DNA of 64,000 nucleotides from Caprimulgus europaeus (taxonomy: Eukaryota > Chordata > Aves > Caprimulgiformes > Caprimulgidae), in contig OU015525.1 of NCBI GenBank assembly GCA_907165065.1, positions 51,841,537 to 51,905,536 of the forward strand, read 5' to 3'. Below the pieces are notes generated by a model, which ran no database searches, had not been told where the DNA came from, and was given only the letters and a program-made list of their open reading frames with translations. This document shows positions 26,101-39,041 of the stretch, piece by piece. The position numbers were made by a program, and so were the translations under genes. Every line of letters starts with the position of its first letter. Positions within the stretch are counted from its first letter, which is position 1.

Positions 26101-29100
26101 TGATAACCAGAAGTACTCAGTTGCGGACATTGAGAGAATCAATCATGAGAGAAATGAGTTGCAGCAAACCATTAACAAGCTGACCAAGGAAGTGGAAGCA
26201 GAAGAACATCAGCTGTGGAATGAAGAGCTGAAATATGCTAGGAATAAAGAGGCGGTATGTGAAAACCCTACTACACTGAGAGGTGCCTATCAGTTTTCTT
26301 CATGCAAGCTTAAACTTAGGACTCGACTCCTAAATAATCTAACAATCTTTTTTTGCCCCTTTTGTGTTTGGAGCATAATGAAAATGTATTCATTTTTTTC
26401 CTACATCATAAGGGGCATAGCTAGAATACGCACAATTGTCAGCTCTCACTGTTAACAGCATCAAGAGGTTTGATAAGATTTCATAGCAAGGCAGTAATGC
26501 AAAACTAGTGCTTTGAATCAATATTTCTGCATGCATTTAGGGCCAGACTGGTCCCTTATGTGGAAGTTCTAATACATTTTAAGGGCCAAATTCAATTCCA
26601 TCAAACAGAATGAAAATACGTAGCCCAATAAGTGGTGGGATTTAAAAGCTTCTGCTTTGCTAGATGGAGAATTAAAAAAAAGTGAGTTTGAAATATGTTT
26701 TGCATTTGGCAGGGTTAAGCATTTAGTGTTAACTTAAATTCCTCATATTCTACAAGTATCAAGCACATAAAACCGGAAAAAATACTTAAGTTGCTTGGTG
26801 TTTCCATATAAATGGCACTTATTAATCAGAAAATAGAGCATTTAACAAGGTCTAGAGGTATGCTCAAGTTAAAGTTTGTTATTAGGATGTGAGGCTATGT
26901 GACATTTCCTGTCAAAACAAATAAGAGAACATGATGACTGACCATTGTTATCTGTATTTCCAAGCATGTTTTTCCTTCCCTACCAACTAATCCTCAAAAA
27001 GCTGAGGCAGGAAAAAATGTGGTGGATGAGTAGGGAGAAACACAGAAAAAACCATTCTGTCTCTCCCATACATACTGTGAAACCTTGCAGTGCAAACTCT
27101 GAAAGAATCATACAGCACTTAAGCCAAACAATGCAAACTGCTGGACTGTCAATACGTACAGCTTTTGCATACTGTGGCATGACTTGGAATCATGTTTGTA
27201 CAGAGCAACTCAGAAATCTATTTAAAGTACTATATTAATACTTTTTGCAAAGCTTTTCACCTGTATTTGTTCTACAATTTTTGCCCTTTTCTCCTCTGAA
27301 CAGATCGAAATGCAACTGGCAGAGTATCATAAACTGGCTCGAAAGCTGAAATTAATTCCCGTGAGTGCTGAGAATTCCAAAGGCCACGACTTTGAAATTC
27401 AGTTTAATCCTGAGGCGGGGCCAAATTGCCTAGTCAAATACAGAACTCAGATCAAGGTAAGTAGAGTCTACACTAAATGTTTCTGTTACCACTCAAAAAA
27501 ATGTGTTTCTTTGGAAATGTTGTAACGGTCTCTCTTAACCTCTCCATGAAACGTCATTGAAAAGCTTGCGTGGTGCATTGCTATAACTACATTATAGTAT
27601 AGGAAGGAAATGTATTGGAGGGTACAGCAGCCCTAAATAAAAACAAGAGAGGGGGAAAAAATGTACTGGGATGTACATCTTAGTTCAAGCTAACAAACTA
27701 CATTAGCCAGACCTTTTTGTATGTGTATTACAGGCTCCCCTTATGGCGATCATAAACCAGACTGAGGAAGAAATTAGGAAAGCTACTCAACAGAAAATGA
27801 CTTTGGAAGATACTTTGGAACAGGTGTGTTGGTTAATGAAAATTAGGACTAAGATATCATATGTTATGTGCTGGTCTCATTTCACCTTTTGCATTGGCAA
27901 AGTGTGGTGTAGTGGGTTGTTTTTTGCTTGAGTTGGTTTTGTTGGGGCTTTTTGTTGTTTTTTTGGGGGGAGTGGTGGGGCGGGAAGAACTGAGAAGATT
28001 GCTTTAACTGTGATAGAACCTAAATGTTTTTGTGAGAATTAGGGTCTCCTTCTGTTGGTTGAAATAATGTTTTTTCCTTGCATTGAAGATTATGCAGCTT
28101 ACAAATATTTGACCATAAACATTGGAAAGATTTATTTTAATAAGTTTCCTGTTCCAGTCTGTTACGTGGCTTACCATCACTGACAAGTTGTCATCAGGAA
28201 GATTTTTAGTAATATTGGGTTCAGGATGGACTGGAAGAATAATTTTAATTCCCCTTTCTTCTTCCCCTACCTCAGTTTTTATTGCTGAGCATGACAGTAC
28301 ATGGTATGGAATATCCTTTTGGGCAGTTTTGATCAGCTGTCCTGGCTATGCACCTTCCTAACATCTTGACCATTCCTTCCCTAGTCACTGAGGGGCTGTG
28401 GGAGGGAGAGAAACTGTTAGGGCTGGGCAAGCTCTATTCAGCAATATCCAAAACACTGGTGTGTTACTAACATTGTTTTAGCCGCTTATCCAAAGCAAAG
28501 CACCATACAGGCTACTATGAAGAAAGTTAATGCCATCCCAGCCTGGCCTGGTTTAAGTATTTCTGGGCTACCACGTGTTGTTTGTGATGGCATGGATTTA
28601 TATGTTGGAATTCTTTTTGAATTACATTTCCTTGGTCACATTTTCATTCTAGGTGAATGTAATGGTAGTGGACAAGAAAAGCAGTGTGAAAATGCTGAAA
28701 GAAGAAGCTGAAAAGCTGGATGATCTTTACCATCAGAAGCTTAAGGTAGTACTTCTTACAGGTTGATGCCAGTTTATGCTTAATTATATCCTTACGCTTA
28801 ATCCTTGTGTAAATTTTTGGTTTGCATTTTCGTTTGGTGGACCTCTGCCCTTGCTTCCTTCCATTCCTCTTGCAGGATTCTCTCATTTTTTTCAGAAATA
28901 TTTGAGTGCTTCCTTAAGTGAGTCAGTTTTCACTTTTTCATAAGAAAATCTGACATCATACTTTGGCAGATCCTGTAAATCATAAGCTACTATATCCAGT
29001 AATAAAAGCAGTGGCAATCATCTGACCTCAGAATATCTCAAAGCATGTGCTTGAAGGATATTTTAGAGTTAACAGGCTCTGCCTTGTCTATTCAGTTTGT

Positions 29101-31469
29101 ATACAATGAATACACTTAGAGGTTTTAGTAAACATGGTTCATCACATTAAAAACTAAGGAAAACATTATTTGACTAAAAGCACATTAGATGTTTTAATGA
29201 TATAAAATAGTTGCTTTTTTGTTTTTCTTCAGCAGTAGAGAAGTGGTCCCTATCCTTTTCTTCACTTCTAGTTTTGTAACAAAACATAGCCCTCTCAGTT
29301 AACAGTTAAGTGGCTGCTTCAGTACCTCCCAACATTATGGCTTTGGTGGGGCTGTGGTGCCCAGGAGAAAAATCCTTTTTGAACTAAGCTAGTGTTTAAC
29401 ATACGTGCTCTTTCAAATCCAAACTTCTGTGCTATAACCATGAAATGTTTTTTTTGTTGGTTTTTTTTTTTTTTTCATTGCTAGTACCTGCTTAGGTGGG
29501 CTGAAGGCAATTCATTTAGTTTATTGCTTTCAAAAACACCTGGAATTTAGCTTTTGATCTATGCTGTTGCATGTGCTTTTCTCTTAAGGTGAGCTCATAA
29601 AATACTCAGTTGCAACTGGATGGTTATAATAAGACACAGTCATGTAATTCCTTGTGTAATTTTTAAAATGCTATCCATAAGACTTCAGTATTAAAGTTAC
29701 TTTTGAAGGATAATGCTTCAGTAATTTACCAAAGTTGCATATTGCATTGATGACAGAATTTAATTTGGTTTTGTGCATTTAAGTGTGCAGTGTCATTGTC
29801 TTCGGAGAGATGATTACTTACATTTTGTACTCATCTTTCAAATACAAAACGGAAAAGCAATTTTCTTACTCAAATGTGATTTTCTTTTTTAACCTAGAAA
29901 CAGTTGTTCATGATGTTCCATTTCTAAGCTATTTAAAGTATGTAAATTTGGAGATGAACTTTGAAGGGAAAATAGCTGCAACACAGACCCTGAAATACAC
30001 TTAGAGAAACAAAGGGGAGGTTAGCTTGGTTTTGGGTGGAAGACGATACAGAAAGTACATGAAACTTTAGGTTTGAGGGGATGTCCTTGGGTTTTTTTAG
30101 TTCTGAGTTTGGAGTTACTTGCGTGAATTCTTAATTCAAGTATCAGGATGTAATCAGGTAATATAAAAGAGAAAAAAATAAATCCCAATTATTCCTGAGT
30201 TATGCAAATTTTTTTTTCCTCTTTCCTTATGTTTACAGGAGGCAGAAGAGGAGGAGCAAAAATGTGCAAATGAACTGGAATTGTTAGAGAAGCATAAACA
30301 ATTACTTGAGAGTGGTGTCAATGAAGGTCTCAGTGAAGCCACAAATGAATTGCATGATCTTCAACGACAGTAAGGCCCATAGCTTCCAGATGTTTGTGTA
30401 GTTTATTTTGGCATTTGACATTTTCTTGAACCCTAACATAAAATTCTTTGATGACAGGTATCCATCTCAATATATTAATTCCACAAATTCACAATTGAAA
30501 GATGTTTCTCCTTAACATTTAATATTTTGTTAAAGATTTTCTGCTGTACCAGAACTCATGTTTTCAATTTAATTTTTTTTCATACACATGGTTGTAGTAA
30601 GGAAATTAGTTTGTTTGCAAACTTGCAACAATTACATTTTACAGCCTAAAGTCTGGAAAGACTATTCTGACTCTAAGGTACTCTGTTTCTTAGCAGCTAG
30701 CACAATATGATCCTTTTTATTCTAAGCTGAGTATCCAACACAAATCTAACTTGATTCAAGCTAATACTAATAGAAAAAAATATGGCTAAACACGAAGATA
30801 CATCAGATTTGATGAAGTTATTATTTTAGATGTCAGGAATTTCATAATTATGGGCGTGGCTTTCTGAGTGTTTTTACTTTTTAGATACCAAGTTGTTATG
30901 CAAACGACAACAGAAGAGAGCAGGAAAGCTGGTGACAACTTGAATCGTCTTTTGGAAGTGATTGCTACTCATGTAGTATCTGTAGAGGTAAGCTAAAATT
31001 TTATATTCAGAACTAAATCTTTCTAGAGTCATTTGCAACTGCAGTTAAACACAGCAAAATTAGAACTTACTCTTTCCAATAAATTATCAGTTATTTACGG
31101 TTGCTGCACTGACTCTGTGATTTCTGGTTAAATAAATTTGTTGACAAAACCTTTGGTATCAGAATTGATCATTAAATTTCAGCAGTAACATCCTGTCAGG
31201 TTTAATCTGCTTCTGGTAGATGTCTTTCAGGGAATTGGTTAACTGAAATCACTTAACCTGTGCAATGACTGCTTAAAATGTTTTAGCAGAACCAGTACAA
31301 TAGAGACCATGATACTTTTAATAAACTTTCTGTAACTCTTTTCTAGAAATATCTTGATGAACAGAATGTGAAAATTGACAGAGACTATGAAGAATTCATG
31401 TCAGAAGATCTACTGTCAATCTTGACCAGAATTCTAGACAGTTATAAAAAGAAGGCTGAAAGTCTGTAA
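17107..31469 (+). CDS. NDC80: NDC80 (HEC1), outer kinetochore microtubule-binding protein
   Basis: Sixteen coding exons keep frame to give 640 residues (human 642): 17107-17207, 17695-17781, 18509-18632, 18758-18930, 21327-21429, 22262-22351, 23396-23489, 24692-24798, 25622-25766, 26049-26254, 27304-27456, 27734-27823, 28653-28745, 30239-30369, 30885-30987 and 31347-31469. All introns are GT-AG. Residues 1-75 form the basic Ser/Thr-rich tail with Aurora-type R/K-x-S sites (RRSSS, RKVSFF). About 80-196 is the calponin-homology domain ([38 protein letters not shown]). From about 260 to the end is coiled coil with the conserved block [20 protein letters not shown] and the loop region around 427-465 ([18 protein letters not shown]). 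The protein pairs with NUF2 in the NDC80 complex, which couples kinetochores to microtubules. The start has A at -3 and matches the family N-terminus. No damage was seen. Confidence 0.98.
20570..21130 (+). mobile_element. CR1 LINE 3' fragment in NDC80 intron
   Basis: It begins with ORF2 C-terminal coding sequence (CCAGTTGAGGGAGATAATTG; product like [20 protein letters not shown]) and continues into the 3' UTR (AACAGGCTCCCCAGGGAAGT; TTCCAACTTGAGCTATTCTG). The reading frame has decayed. It lies in the intron before the NDC80 exon at 21327 and ends about 200 bp before it, in the same orientation as the gene. Confidence 0.92.
23952..24024 (+). mobile_element. 63-bp micro-LTR with perfect 5-bp target duplication
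   Basis: ATGGA (23952-23956) and ATGGA (24020-24024) flank 63 bp that start TGTCCTGGTTTTGCTCGGGT and end AAACTACCACA. The first 40 bases match the start of the ERV LTRs elsewhere in the window (45002; minus-strand 43920), and the last dozen match the LTR end at 45101. The middle of the LTR, including promoter and poly(A) signal, is absent. It lies in an NDC80 intron. Confidence 0.75.
28250..28545 (-). mobile_element. Degraded ERV LTR fragment in NDC80 intron
   Basis: ATTGCTGAGCATGACAGTAC, then ATGGTATGGAATATCC, then TCAGCTGTCCTGGCTATG and CTACTATGAAGAAAGTTAAT. This is the typical avian LTR promoter-proximal series read on the reverse strand. About 300 bp remain, with no clear ends or target duplication. 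It sits about 100 bp upstream of the NDC80 exon at 28653, antisense to the gene. Limits are approximate. Confidence 0.75.
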
Positions 31470-31620
31470 TTACCAGAAAGGTGAAGATTAAAATGTTGTT
31501 TTTCTGAAGCTCTGGTATGGTGCCTTCTAAAAGGATGGGGGCTTCCTGTGTGTAGTATTGAAACTGGTTTGAGTGTAACAAAGTGTTTATGAACTTCCTT
31601 TGTTTTACTGACACAAATAC

Positions 31621-31626
31621 ATTAAA
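31621..31626 (+). terminator. Candidate NDC80 poly(A) signal ATTAAA
   Basis: ATTAAA lies 152 bases after the NDC80 stop and is followed within 50 bases by T/GT-rich sequence, the usual layout of a vertebrate cleavage site. A later AATAAA at 32645-32650 could be a distal alternative. Choice between them is inference. Confidence 0.55.
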
Positions 31627-31629
31627 GAA

Positions 31630-34600
31630 TTAAACAATATGTATTTGCATTTTCTTAAAAAAGGCTTTGTTTACACTTCCTACTTGCAATATATTATACA
31701 AGATTACAAACATCTGTGACAAGAAAACTGTGGGATAACTTGTTTGATTTCTTTATAATCATGTAATTTGTGCTATTCTAGGAACATTAGTAAGATAAGA
31801 GTACAGTTAACCTGTTAAAATAGCAAGTCAGAGTGGACTTAAAAGATGTAACTGCAAGTGACAGCACAATGCAGAGGGTACTGACAACTTGAAATACTGC
31901 TACCTAAATAACTAGTGGTTTTTGTGAACTTATAAGATTGCTAACTGAGAAAAGAGTTATTCTTTCCTTTTTGGAGTATAGTTTGTGCATTTTGTAGTGT
32001 ATGTATTTAGCACACATGCATGACAATGCATGTCCTTCCCCAAGATATTCTTTTAGTAACAAGCCAAATGTAAATGTCTTTGTCTCCTGCTTGTTCAGTT
32101 ATCTATGAAACTGCCCAGAGTTCCTATGAAACTGCTTCTTACATTAGTAAGATTTTTTTTTTTTTTTTTTTTACAAAAACCTCTTTGAAAGATCGGTAGT
32201 AGTTACACAGTAGTCTTGTAAATACTCTAGTGAGAGAAAGATAGTTTGAAAACAGAGTTCTGTCTCTAACTATTCATAGTCCCAGATGAAACCTCACTGT
32301 ACTTCTTGAATATGTGTACCAGAGAGAATCCTAAGTAGGACAACATAGGAGTTCTGGCAATATAGCTAATCAGTCATAGTTTTAGCTCATGTTGGATACA
32401 TCAAAATGGTCTAAAATGAGTCTGCACTCTTCTTGTTAGACAAGTAGGACAGAGTCTATTTGATTTTTTTTTTTTTTCCTTCCTTGGTAAAGTAGCAGTA
32501 AAATTAGTGTATGGGGAGCTCCAGTCCAAATACACTGAAGAAAATGTAACCCTATCTCTTGAACGTGTACTTCTTTGTTCAGTGCTGTGTGGAAGTAGTA
32601 TCTTCTATCTACTCTGTATATACTTTTGTGTTTAAAAAAATAATAATAAAAAAATCAACATTTATGTCTTGGATAGTTTACTATGATATTTCCTAATAGA
32701 AGTATTGAAGGATTTGAGTGTTTTTAAGAGTTCAGTGATAAATATCACTGATTCAAATACACAATGATTTTTTAAAAACTTTGCAGTTTGTTCAAAAATA
32801 TTTATCACCTGATATCTAAATTAAATTGCTCCTTAATTCTCTAATTTTTAGAGACAGTATTTGAATGAAATGCAGATCCCTAGGATATACAGCAAAACTT
32901 AAGTTGGACCATGTGAACACAGATTGTGAATAAAAACTGAATTGTCTCTTAATTCTAGGATATTTTTGGAGAGCATATGTAAAACTCCTTTGTCTTTAAT
33001 ATGGTGTGTGAATCTTCTGGCTCTGGTATGAGTATTTTGTTTCAGATATTATGATAATGATTATTTAAGTTTCTAACTTTCTGTTCTTTTGTTGTACTCC
33101 AGAAGTTTAATTTGACAGCTATAAAAGTTTTCAGAGAGGTGGGTAGTATTTCTGCTTTATTCTGTTGTCTTCTTTCATTTTACCTTTACAAACTTACTTT
33201 TTTTTTCTGTAGCAGCTTAATCCTTATCAAATCTCAGTTCCTTCTCACTTGAAGCTTTTTTTTTGTGATCTAATATTTTTATCTAAAACAATATCCTAGT
33301 TAAACAAAACTGTGAAACACAGAATAATCATATTCCTTTAAAATATATGTTTATTTAGGGGCTATCCTCTCTCTTGGTTGCCTGATACCTGTTTATCTCT
33401 GTTTCTATAACTGACTGTTCTTGTGTTTATTAGTTTTTGCAGGTTCTTTGCCATGTGGAGTAGGCAGTTGACTGAGTAAACAAAAGCAAAATAAATGTAA
33501 TTTTTGAGGACTAATACTAACCTAATGGTAATGGGTTAAAGAATCAAGGTCACAAAGACTTTCCTTCATGTATTGGCAAATGTAATATCCTGAAATTAAA
33601 CTAGTTTGAGTTATAAAAGGCCACATTTGTAATGTTGGCAACATGTTTTTGTTATTGGGCTGAATTATTGGTCTGTATGTCAATTAAACTGAATTTACTT
33701 TAGAACCAGATCAGGCTTTGACCTAGGTTCTGTAAAATACTGTGGGTATTTTTATGTCATAATATAACATTAATTAACATCAGCCAGTGTTTAGGTAATA
33801 GGTCTTCACATTTTAAAATGGAGGGAATTTTTCAGTGCTTCTTGAACATGGTTCCTGTGTGATATTTGAAGTCAGGTAGTCATTTTTTATTTGTATTCTG
33901 GAATACGGCTTTTTAATTTAGACAATAGACACTAAACATAATTACTGCTTTTGATTTTTGGTTTTGTTTCTTTTTCTACCAGAATGCAAGGTCTTAATCA
34001 CAATGTACCACTGGCATCTGCACATTTCAGTAGTAGACGTAGTTTGTAAATTTTTTGGCTTTGTTTGGATACAATTCCCTCACTTATTGCTAGTGTATCT
34101 TTTGTACAGGTTGCTTAGTATGCTTTAAGTTTATGTATTTTTATACTCAATAAAATTTCTTGAATCTCTTTCTCCGAAGGATAGATTCTTACTGCAAGTA
34201 TAGTACCAAGATTTTCCTGGAGGAACTAGGTAATTAATGATTCTGTTCGTAGATACTAATTCCCTGACTATTGTTGCTGTTAAATATTCATTGTATAGAG
34301 GGAAAAAATATAGAAACATTTGTTTCTGATAAATTGCAAAGGAATAAATGTTGTCTTAACCTCTTTAAAAACAGTGGCTTTTTAAAAACTCTTAAGGAAC
34401 AGAGGTCCAATAGAGGTCCAAGCTACTTTGACACCTGATTTATGCATGTAGGTATCCCTTTGGTGATAATCTTCCCAATCAACCTTTTGCTATCCTAATC
34501 ATTAAAGGACTATTTCCTTTACATGAACACTCTTCCATCTGATTTTCTTTTTACCTAGTTACAAAAAAAAAATAGTTGATGGTATAGAAGCATGATAGAA

Positions 34601-37182
34601 GTCTGTGTATAGCTTTGCTCTTTTCTGTGTTGTATGTTATTTTTCAAATGTCAGAAACACACATCACAGTCAAGAACAGCGGAGTTATTTTTGGAGTACT
34701 TCTTGACTGCATCATATGAGCCTGATAAGGCTTTTTTAACTTTGCAGTGTCCACTCAGCTTGGACCCTTCTCATTATTTTTGCCAGTGTAGTACAGTACC
34801 ACATCACTGCAAATCAGTTCCAAGCTGGATAACAACATGTTGTTCTCTGTTGGTTTTGTAATACTTCAAATATTTTATGTACTTTGGCCTTCAATGGGAG
34901 GTCTCATCCCTGCTCCACCTTTTGTGCTAGAATTGAAAAAACATGTATATATTTTTATCTTCTCATTTCTGGAAAGGGTACAAAAGAAGAAAAGGCCAAC
35001 AGCAGCAGACATTCCCTTTTCAATAAGAAGATGGGAAACTCTCTGACAATGCTCTATAGTAAAAAGAAAGTCCATGGTCTTTCATGCCAAGTGACTGTAT
35101 GCAACACAATCGAGATTCTGTGGACAAGGATACTGGCTGCTACTTGCCTGTGTCTACTCTATAGATTGGTTGGTATGTAAGTATTTTGAGCACTGCAAAG
35201 AATCTGAGGAGACTAAATATATTATTTTTCCACTCTTCTCTGGGGAGAACTGTTTTGCTTTAACACTGGAAATCTTAACGTCTCCTTTCAAGCCAGTTAG
35301 CCTTCCTCTTTTGGCAGTAGTACAGAACATGGAATTGACCCTTTTTTTTCAATGTTTGCACTCCAGATTTTTGGCTGTGAAAGGGTCCTGGCATGATGAA
35401 ATCATGTATTGTTGGATCTTTTTCCTTGTAAAGTTATCTACTGTTTAGGTCTATTGTGTCTTCATTGGAGTTTTACATTTTAGGTGCTTGTTGAAAATTT
35501 TTGATGGTATCCATTCCTTTTTAAGGAATGGAAGGAGCACAGAAGACTCACAGCCTTCAGTGTCCTCATTGGATGAGGGATTGGTGGTGTCTTAGATGTC
35601 ATATCTTGGGGAAGTGCGCTAATAACTTCAGTCCTGTATCAGGAGATGGGCAGAGACTGCTCAGTCAGCAGGCTTTTTCTGTAGAACTTGAATTGTTTAC
35701 AGGATTTTTCTAGCAGATGATGGTTTGTATCAATACCAGCAAGATCTGGCAGAAGAGTATCTGCATGCTGTTCTGCTGTCTTTTCAGATTTGCAGGTTAA
35801 AAAATTTACTAGAGGCATAGAAGGCAATTGTCACTTATCATGGGCCAGGCAACAGGAACAACTGCCAAGCAGAGAAAGCACCTGAGATTATTGGTTACGC
35901 TCAAGACTGTCCATGGTACTGGCCTGCCCACAGGGTGCTACAGAAAACATTGCAGATGCCAGGTCTGTTGTGCTCTACTCCCCTCTGGAGAGAGGACCTT
36001 TTGTGAACCTCAGATCATAAGTGTCTACCGGTCCTGGCATTTGCCTGAAGTAGATAGGATCACATGGTATTTACAGGATGATTGATAGCGTTGTTCCTCC
36101 AGTCCAGAATGGCTCTGTGATAACAAGGAGTCTTTGTGATGTGTGGTCACCTCATGCATGAGATCACAATTTTAATTGGCAGTGTCTTATTTAATCAGCA
36201 TTCTAGTCTTAAGAACCCTTTGCACTGGGATAAAATTTAAAGGGCATGTGAAATTTTATGGTACTCCAGTTTCATCTCCACTGAAATATTTACCAGTTTG
36301 GCAAGACTCCGAAGCAGAAGGAAACACAGGTGGTGATGGAATGTGTATAAATATTTTGAAACAAGCAAGATGTGTGGAATTTTGTTTCACTTTTCATACC
36401 AGGATTCAGAATAGTGAGTGCCTTGTATCAGTAGAAATTACATGGCCCTTCTGAGAACACTGAACACTAGCACAGTCACGTGTGCCTACTGGTGCACCTG
36501 GCTGAAAGTCCTTCGCTATTCTGTCTGGAAAAGAGCATCTAGAGTTACCAGTTCTAATTATCTGGCAGGTCTTATGGGTCATTATGTTACATGTGAAGTA
36601 CAGGGAGGACACAAAATTAATAGGCTCTGCTTGATTAACGCTGTATAGCGATTTACTGTTCTCCCCCCCTTCCAAGGGCTTGGCCATGAGTTTTAAGAGT
36701 CCTAAGGAAAGCTGTGGAGCAGAGTCACACAAGATAAGAAAGGGAAAACTGCAGCCAGACGTTGCACCGTTTGGACAAGTGTAGGGTTTTTAAGAGGAAA
36801 ACCACCAACTTGAAAGATATAAAATTGTAAAGGAATAAACCAGAAACTGGAGAATGGCAATTCAGCATCACTGAGGGTCTCTTCCAGCAACAATCAACCT
36901 TTCCTATCTGATTACTCAGAAGATATCCCTCAGGTGTTTTATCATGGGTGCTGAGCACACAAATGCTTAGCCTAGTAGCTCTGTACATCCTAGCTGTCTT
37001 TTGCATGTCCTACAACAAAAATTCTGTGATACATGCTTACGGAATCTCCTACACGGCAAAAGATGCCCACAATGACAAAGACAGGGCAATGGTTACTGGG
37101 TCACCATCCCAAAATCCAGAGCACGGGGCAACTGGTCTAGCCTGGCTTTTTGACTTGGATTAGATGGTGCTACTGCTGCTAC
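31630..37182. other. Intergenic, NDC80 to 188-bp repeat: no gene recognised
   Basis: AT-rich sequence with several poly-T runs. Open frames of 60-108 codons occur from 34600 to 37160, but none shows a domain, conserved motif, splice structure or partner LTR that I recognise. A 3' extension of NDC80 could occupy the left part; this is not decidable from sequence alone. Confidence 0.5.
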
Positions 37183-37370
37183 TGAATATTTCATTATCCC
37201 TCCCTCTTCTCCACCGTCTTTCCCTGTGTTGTCTTCAATTTTTAAAAATATAATTTAATCTGTTATCACATAGGTCTGATATCTCAGAACTATGGACTGT
37301 CTCTACAGTCCTCTCAACCAGCTGGATTGTGATTCACAGATTTTTTCACTTTAATTGCTCATTAATTTTT
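37183..37370 (+). repeat. 188-bp direct repeat, copy 1
   Basis: It starts TGAATATTTCATTATCCCTC and ends TTAATTGCTCATTAATTTTT. It differs from copy 2 (38854-39041) at about seven positions with no gaps, so about 96% identity. It has no CR1 or LTR landmarks and no clear terminal repeats. Confidence 0.9.
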
Positions 37371-38853
37371 TAATGGTGAAGAAGGCATTCCTTGGTGGTT
37401 CACGAGAAAGCAGCCACTAGCCCAGGGTAAAGGGAAGAGTGAGAAAACAGTGCCAAAAGCCAAAGGGACAGGAAGAGTAAAAGGAAAGCAACCTTCCAGA
37501 CAAAAAGCAAGTTGTAATGATGCTCAGCTACAAAAAGGATACTCAAGCAAGACCCTGTTGCAGCAATATCAACTTGAATTGAAAAGCATAATCTCCCACA
37601 CAAGCAGTAGAACCTTTTCTGTGACAGTGTATCTGTGAAGTTGAAGTTTTCCTATTTCTTACATATCTTACAGGAGAAAATGATGTATTTGATCCCAGTC
37701 TTTATGACTTTTAAGACTGTGGTTGCAGGGACTACTTCAGATACGGTCTTAAAAAAAATAATCTTTGCAAGCATAACAGCAAATGTTCTATTAAATTATT
37801 AATGCTTAAAGACATTAATCTTGTACTCCAACAGCTGTTCCACAAATTAAAAACTGCTGTTTTCTCACAATGTGTATTTGTCAGATACATGTTTTCACGA
37901 ACTTGTTCAAGAACTATTCATGCTTCTCTGTCTCACAGAGGAAGAAAGTTTTTAAGGTTTAGTCCATCCTCATTCATTTCCCATGAGAGAGATGACTGGT
38001 ACTCACAAGATGCAGTGGATTGCTATTAAACTTAATTCATGAACAGTGCATTTTTGGCTGCAGTTGTTTGTCCCTGGCGGGTGAATGGCAAGAGCTTCTC
38101 GCTGGTTCACTGTTCGCAGAGGTTCCCTGGTACTGATGCCATTTATTTCCCTCAGAGAGTTCCATGACAATCCTAAGTGAGCTGCCAGGACAAATCCTAC
38201 AAGTGTCTATCTAGTCTGGTGTCCTCCTTCTAAATATGGCTTTGGAAAATGTTGCAAAAAAAACCTCTTTAACGATCAGATATGGGATGACTTGTTTTTC
38301 AACTTAAACTCTTTCGACTCAGTAATAATTTGGATATTTTCTCTTAAGGCCAAAGTACATGATCTGTATGTCTCCCAGTAATAATTTCCTTATTTATTTT
38401 TTCTATTTCTTTATCTTCTTTCTGTTCATATGAAGAAAAAAATGTTTTAAATCTCACTAAATTATTAATTCTCATTATGTGAAAACATATTTCACAGTTC
38501 AATTAAATGTTTTATGAAAAGTATAACTTCCTACCAGTTCTGCATGTTTTTTAATATAACTCCATGTCCCTCCTTCTTGCTTTATAAGACAGAATGGAAG
38601 TTCCTGATTATCTATTTTTTTACTTTTAACTGTAGTTTTTTTTTAAATTCAGAAATCCCAGTAATCTTAGACACACTTTCCACAACTAGTTACATTCTAG
38701 CTGAAGTCATGTGAGCCATTATTTCCACTGGATTTTTAATGAGTATGTCACGTTGTATTTTTGGTAATAAAGTACACGATGAACAGTGAGAATTTACATG
38801 AGTTTTACTGACAAAGCCCAGCTGACAGTTAATTTGGATCACAGGAGGGTAAA

Positions 38854-39041
38854 TGAATATTTCATTATCCCTCCCTCTTCTCCACCGTCTTTCCCTGTGT
38901 TGTCTTCAATTTTTAAAAATATAATGTAATCTGTTATCACATCAGTCTGATATCTCAGAACCATGGACTGTCTTTACAGTCCTCTCAACCAGCTGGATTA
39001 TGATTCACAGATTTTGTCACTTTAATTGCTCATTAATTTTT
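38854..39041 (+). repeat. 188-bp direct repeat, copy 2
   Basis: Second copy of the unit at 37183-37370, same orientation, 1,671 bp downstream. Flanks on both sides differ from those of copy 1, so the duplicated block is sharply bounded. Confidence 0.9.

Noticed and set aside
26039-26455. 138-codon plus frame as a separate coiled-coil gene
   Set aside because: It is the NDC80 exon 26049-26254 read on into its intron.
35828-36085. 85-codon frame containing MGQATGTT, considered as a retroviral Gag start (myristoylation-like MG)
   Set aside because: No LTR, PBS or later gag/pol sequence nearby, and no other Gag feature; a bare MG start is not evidence.
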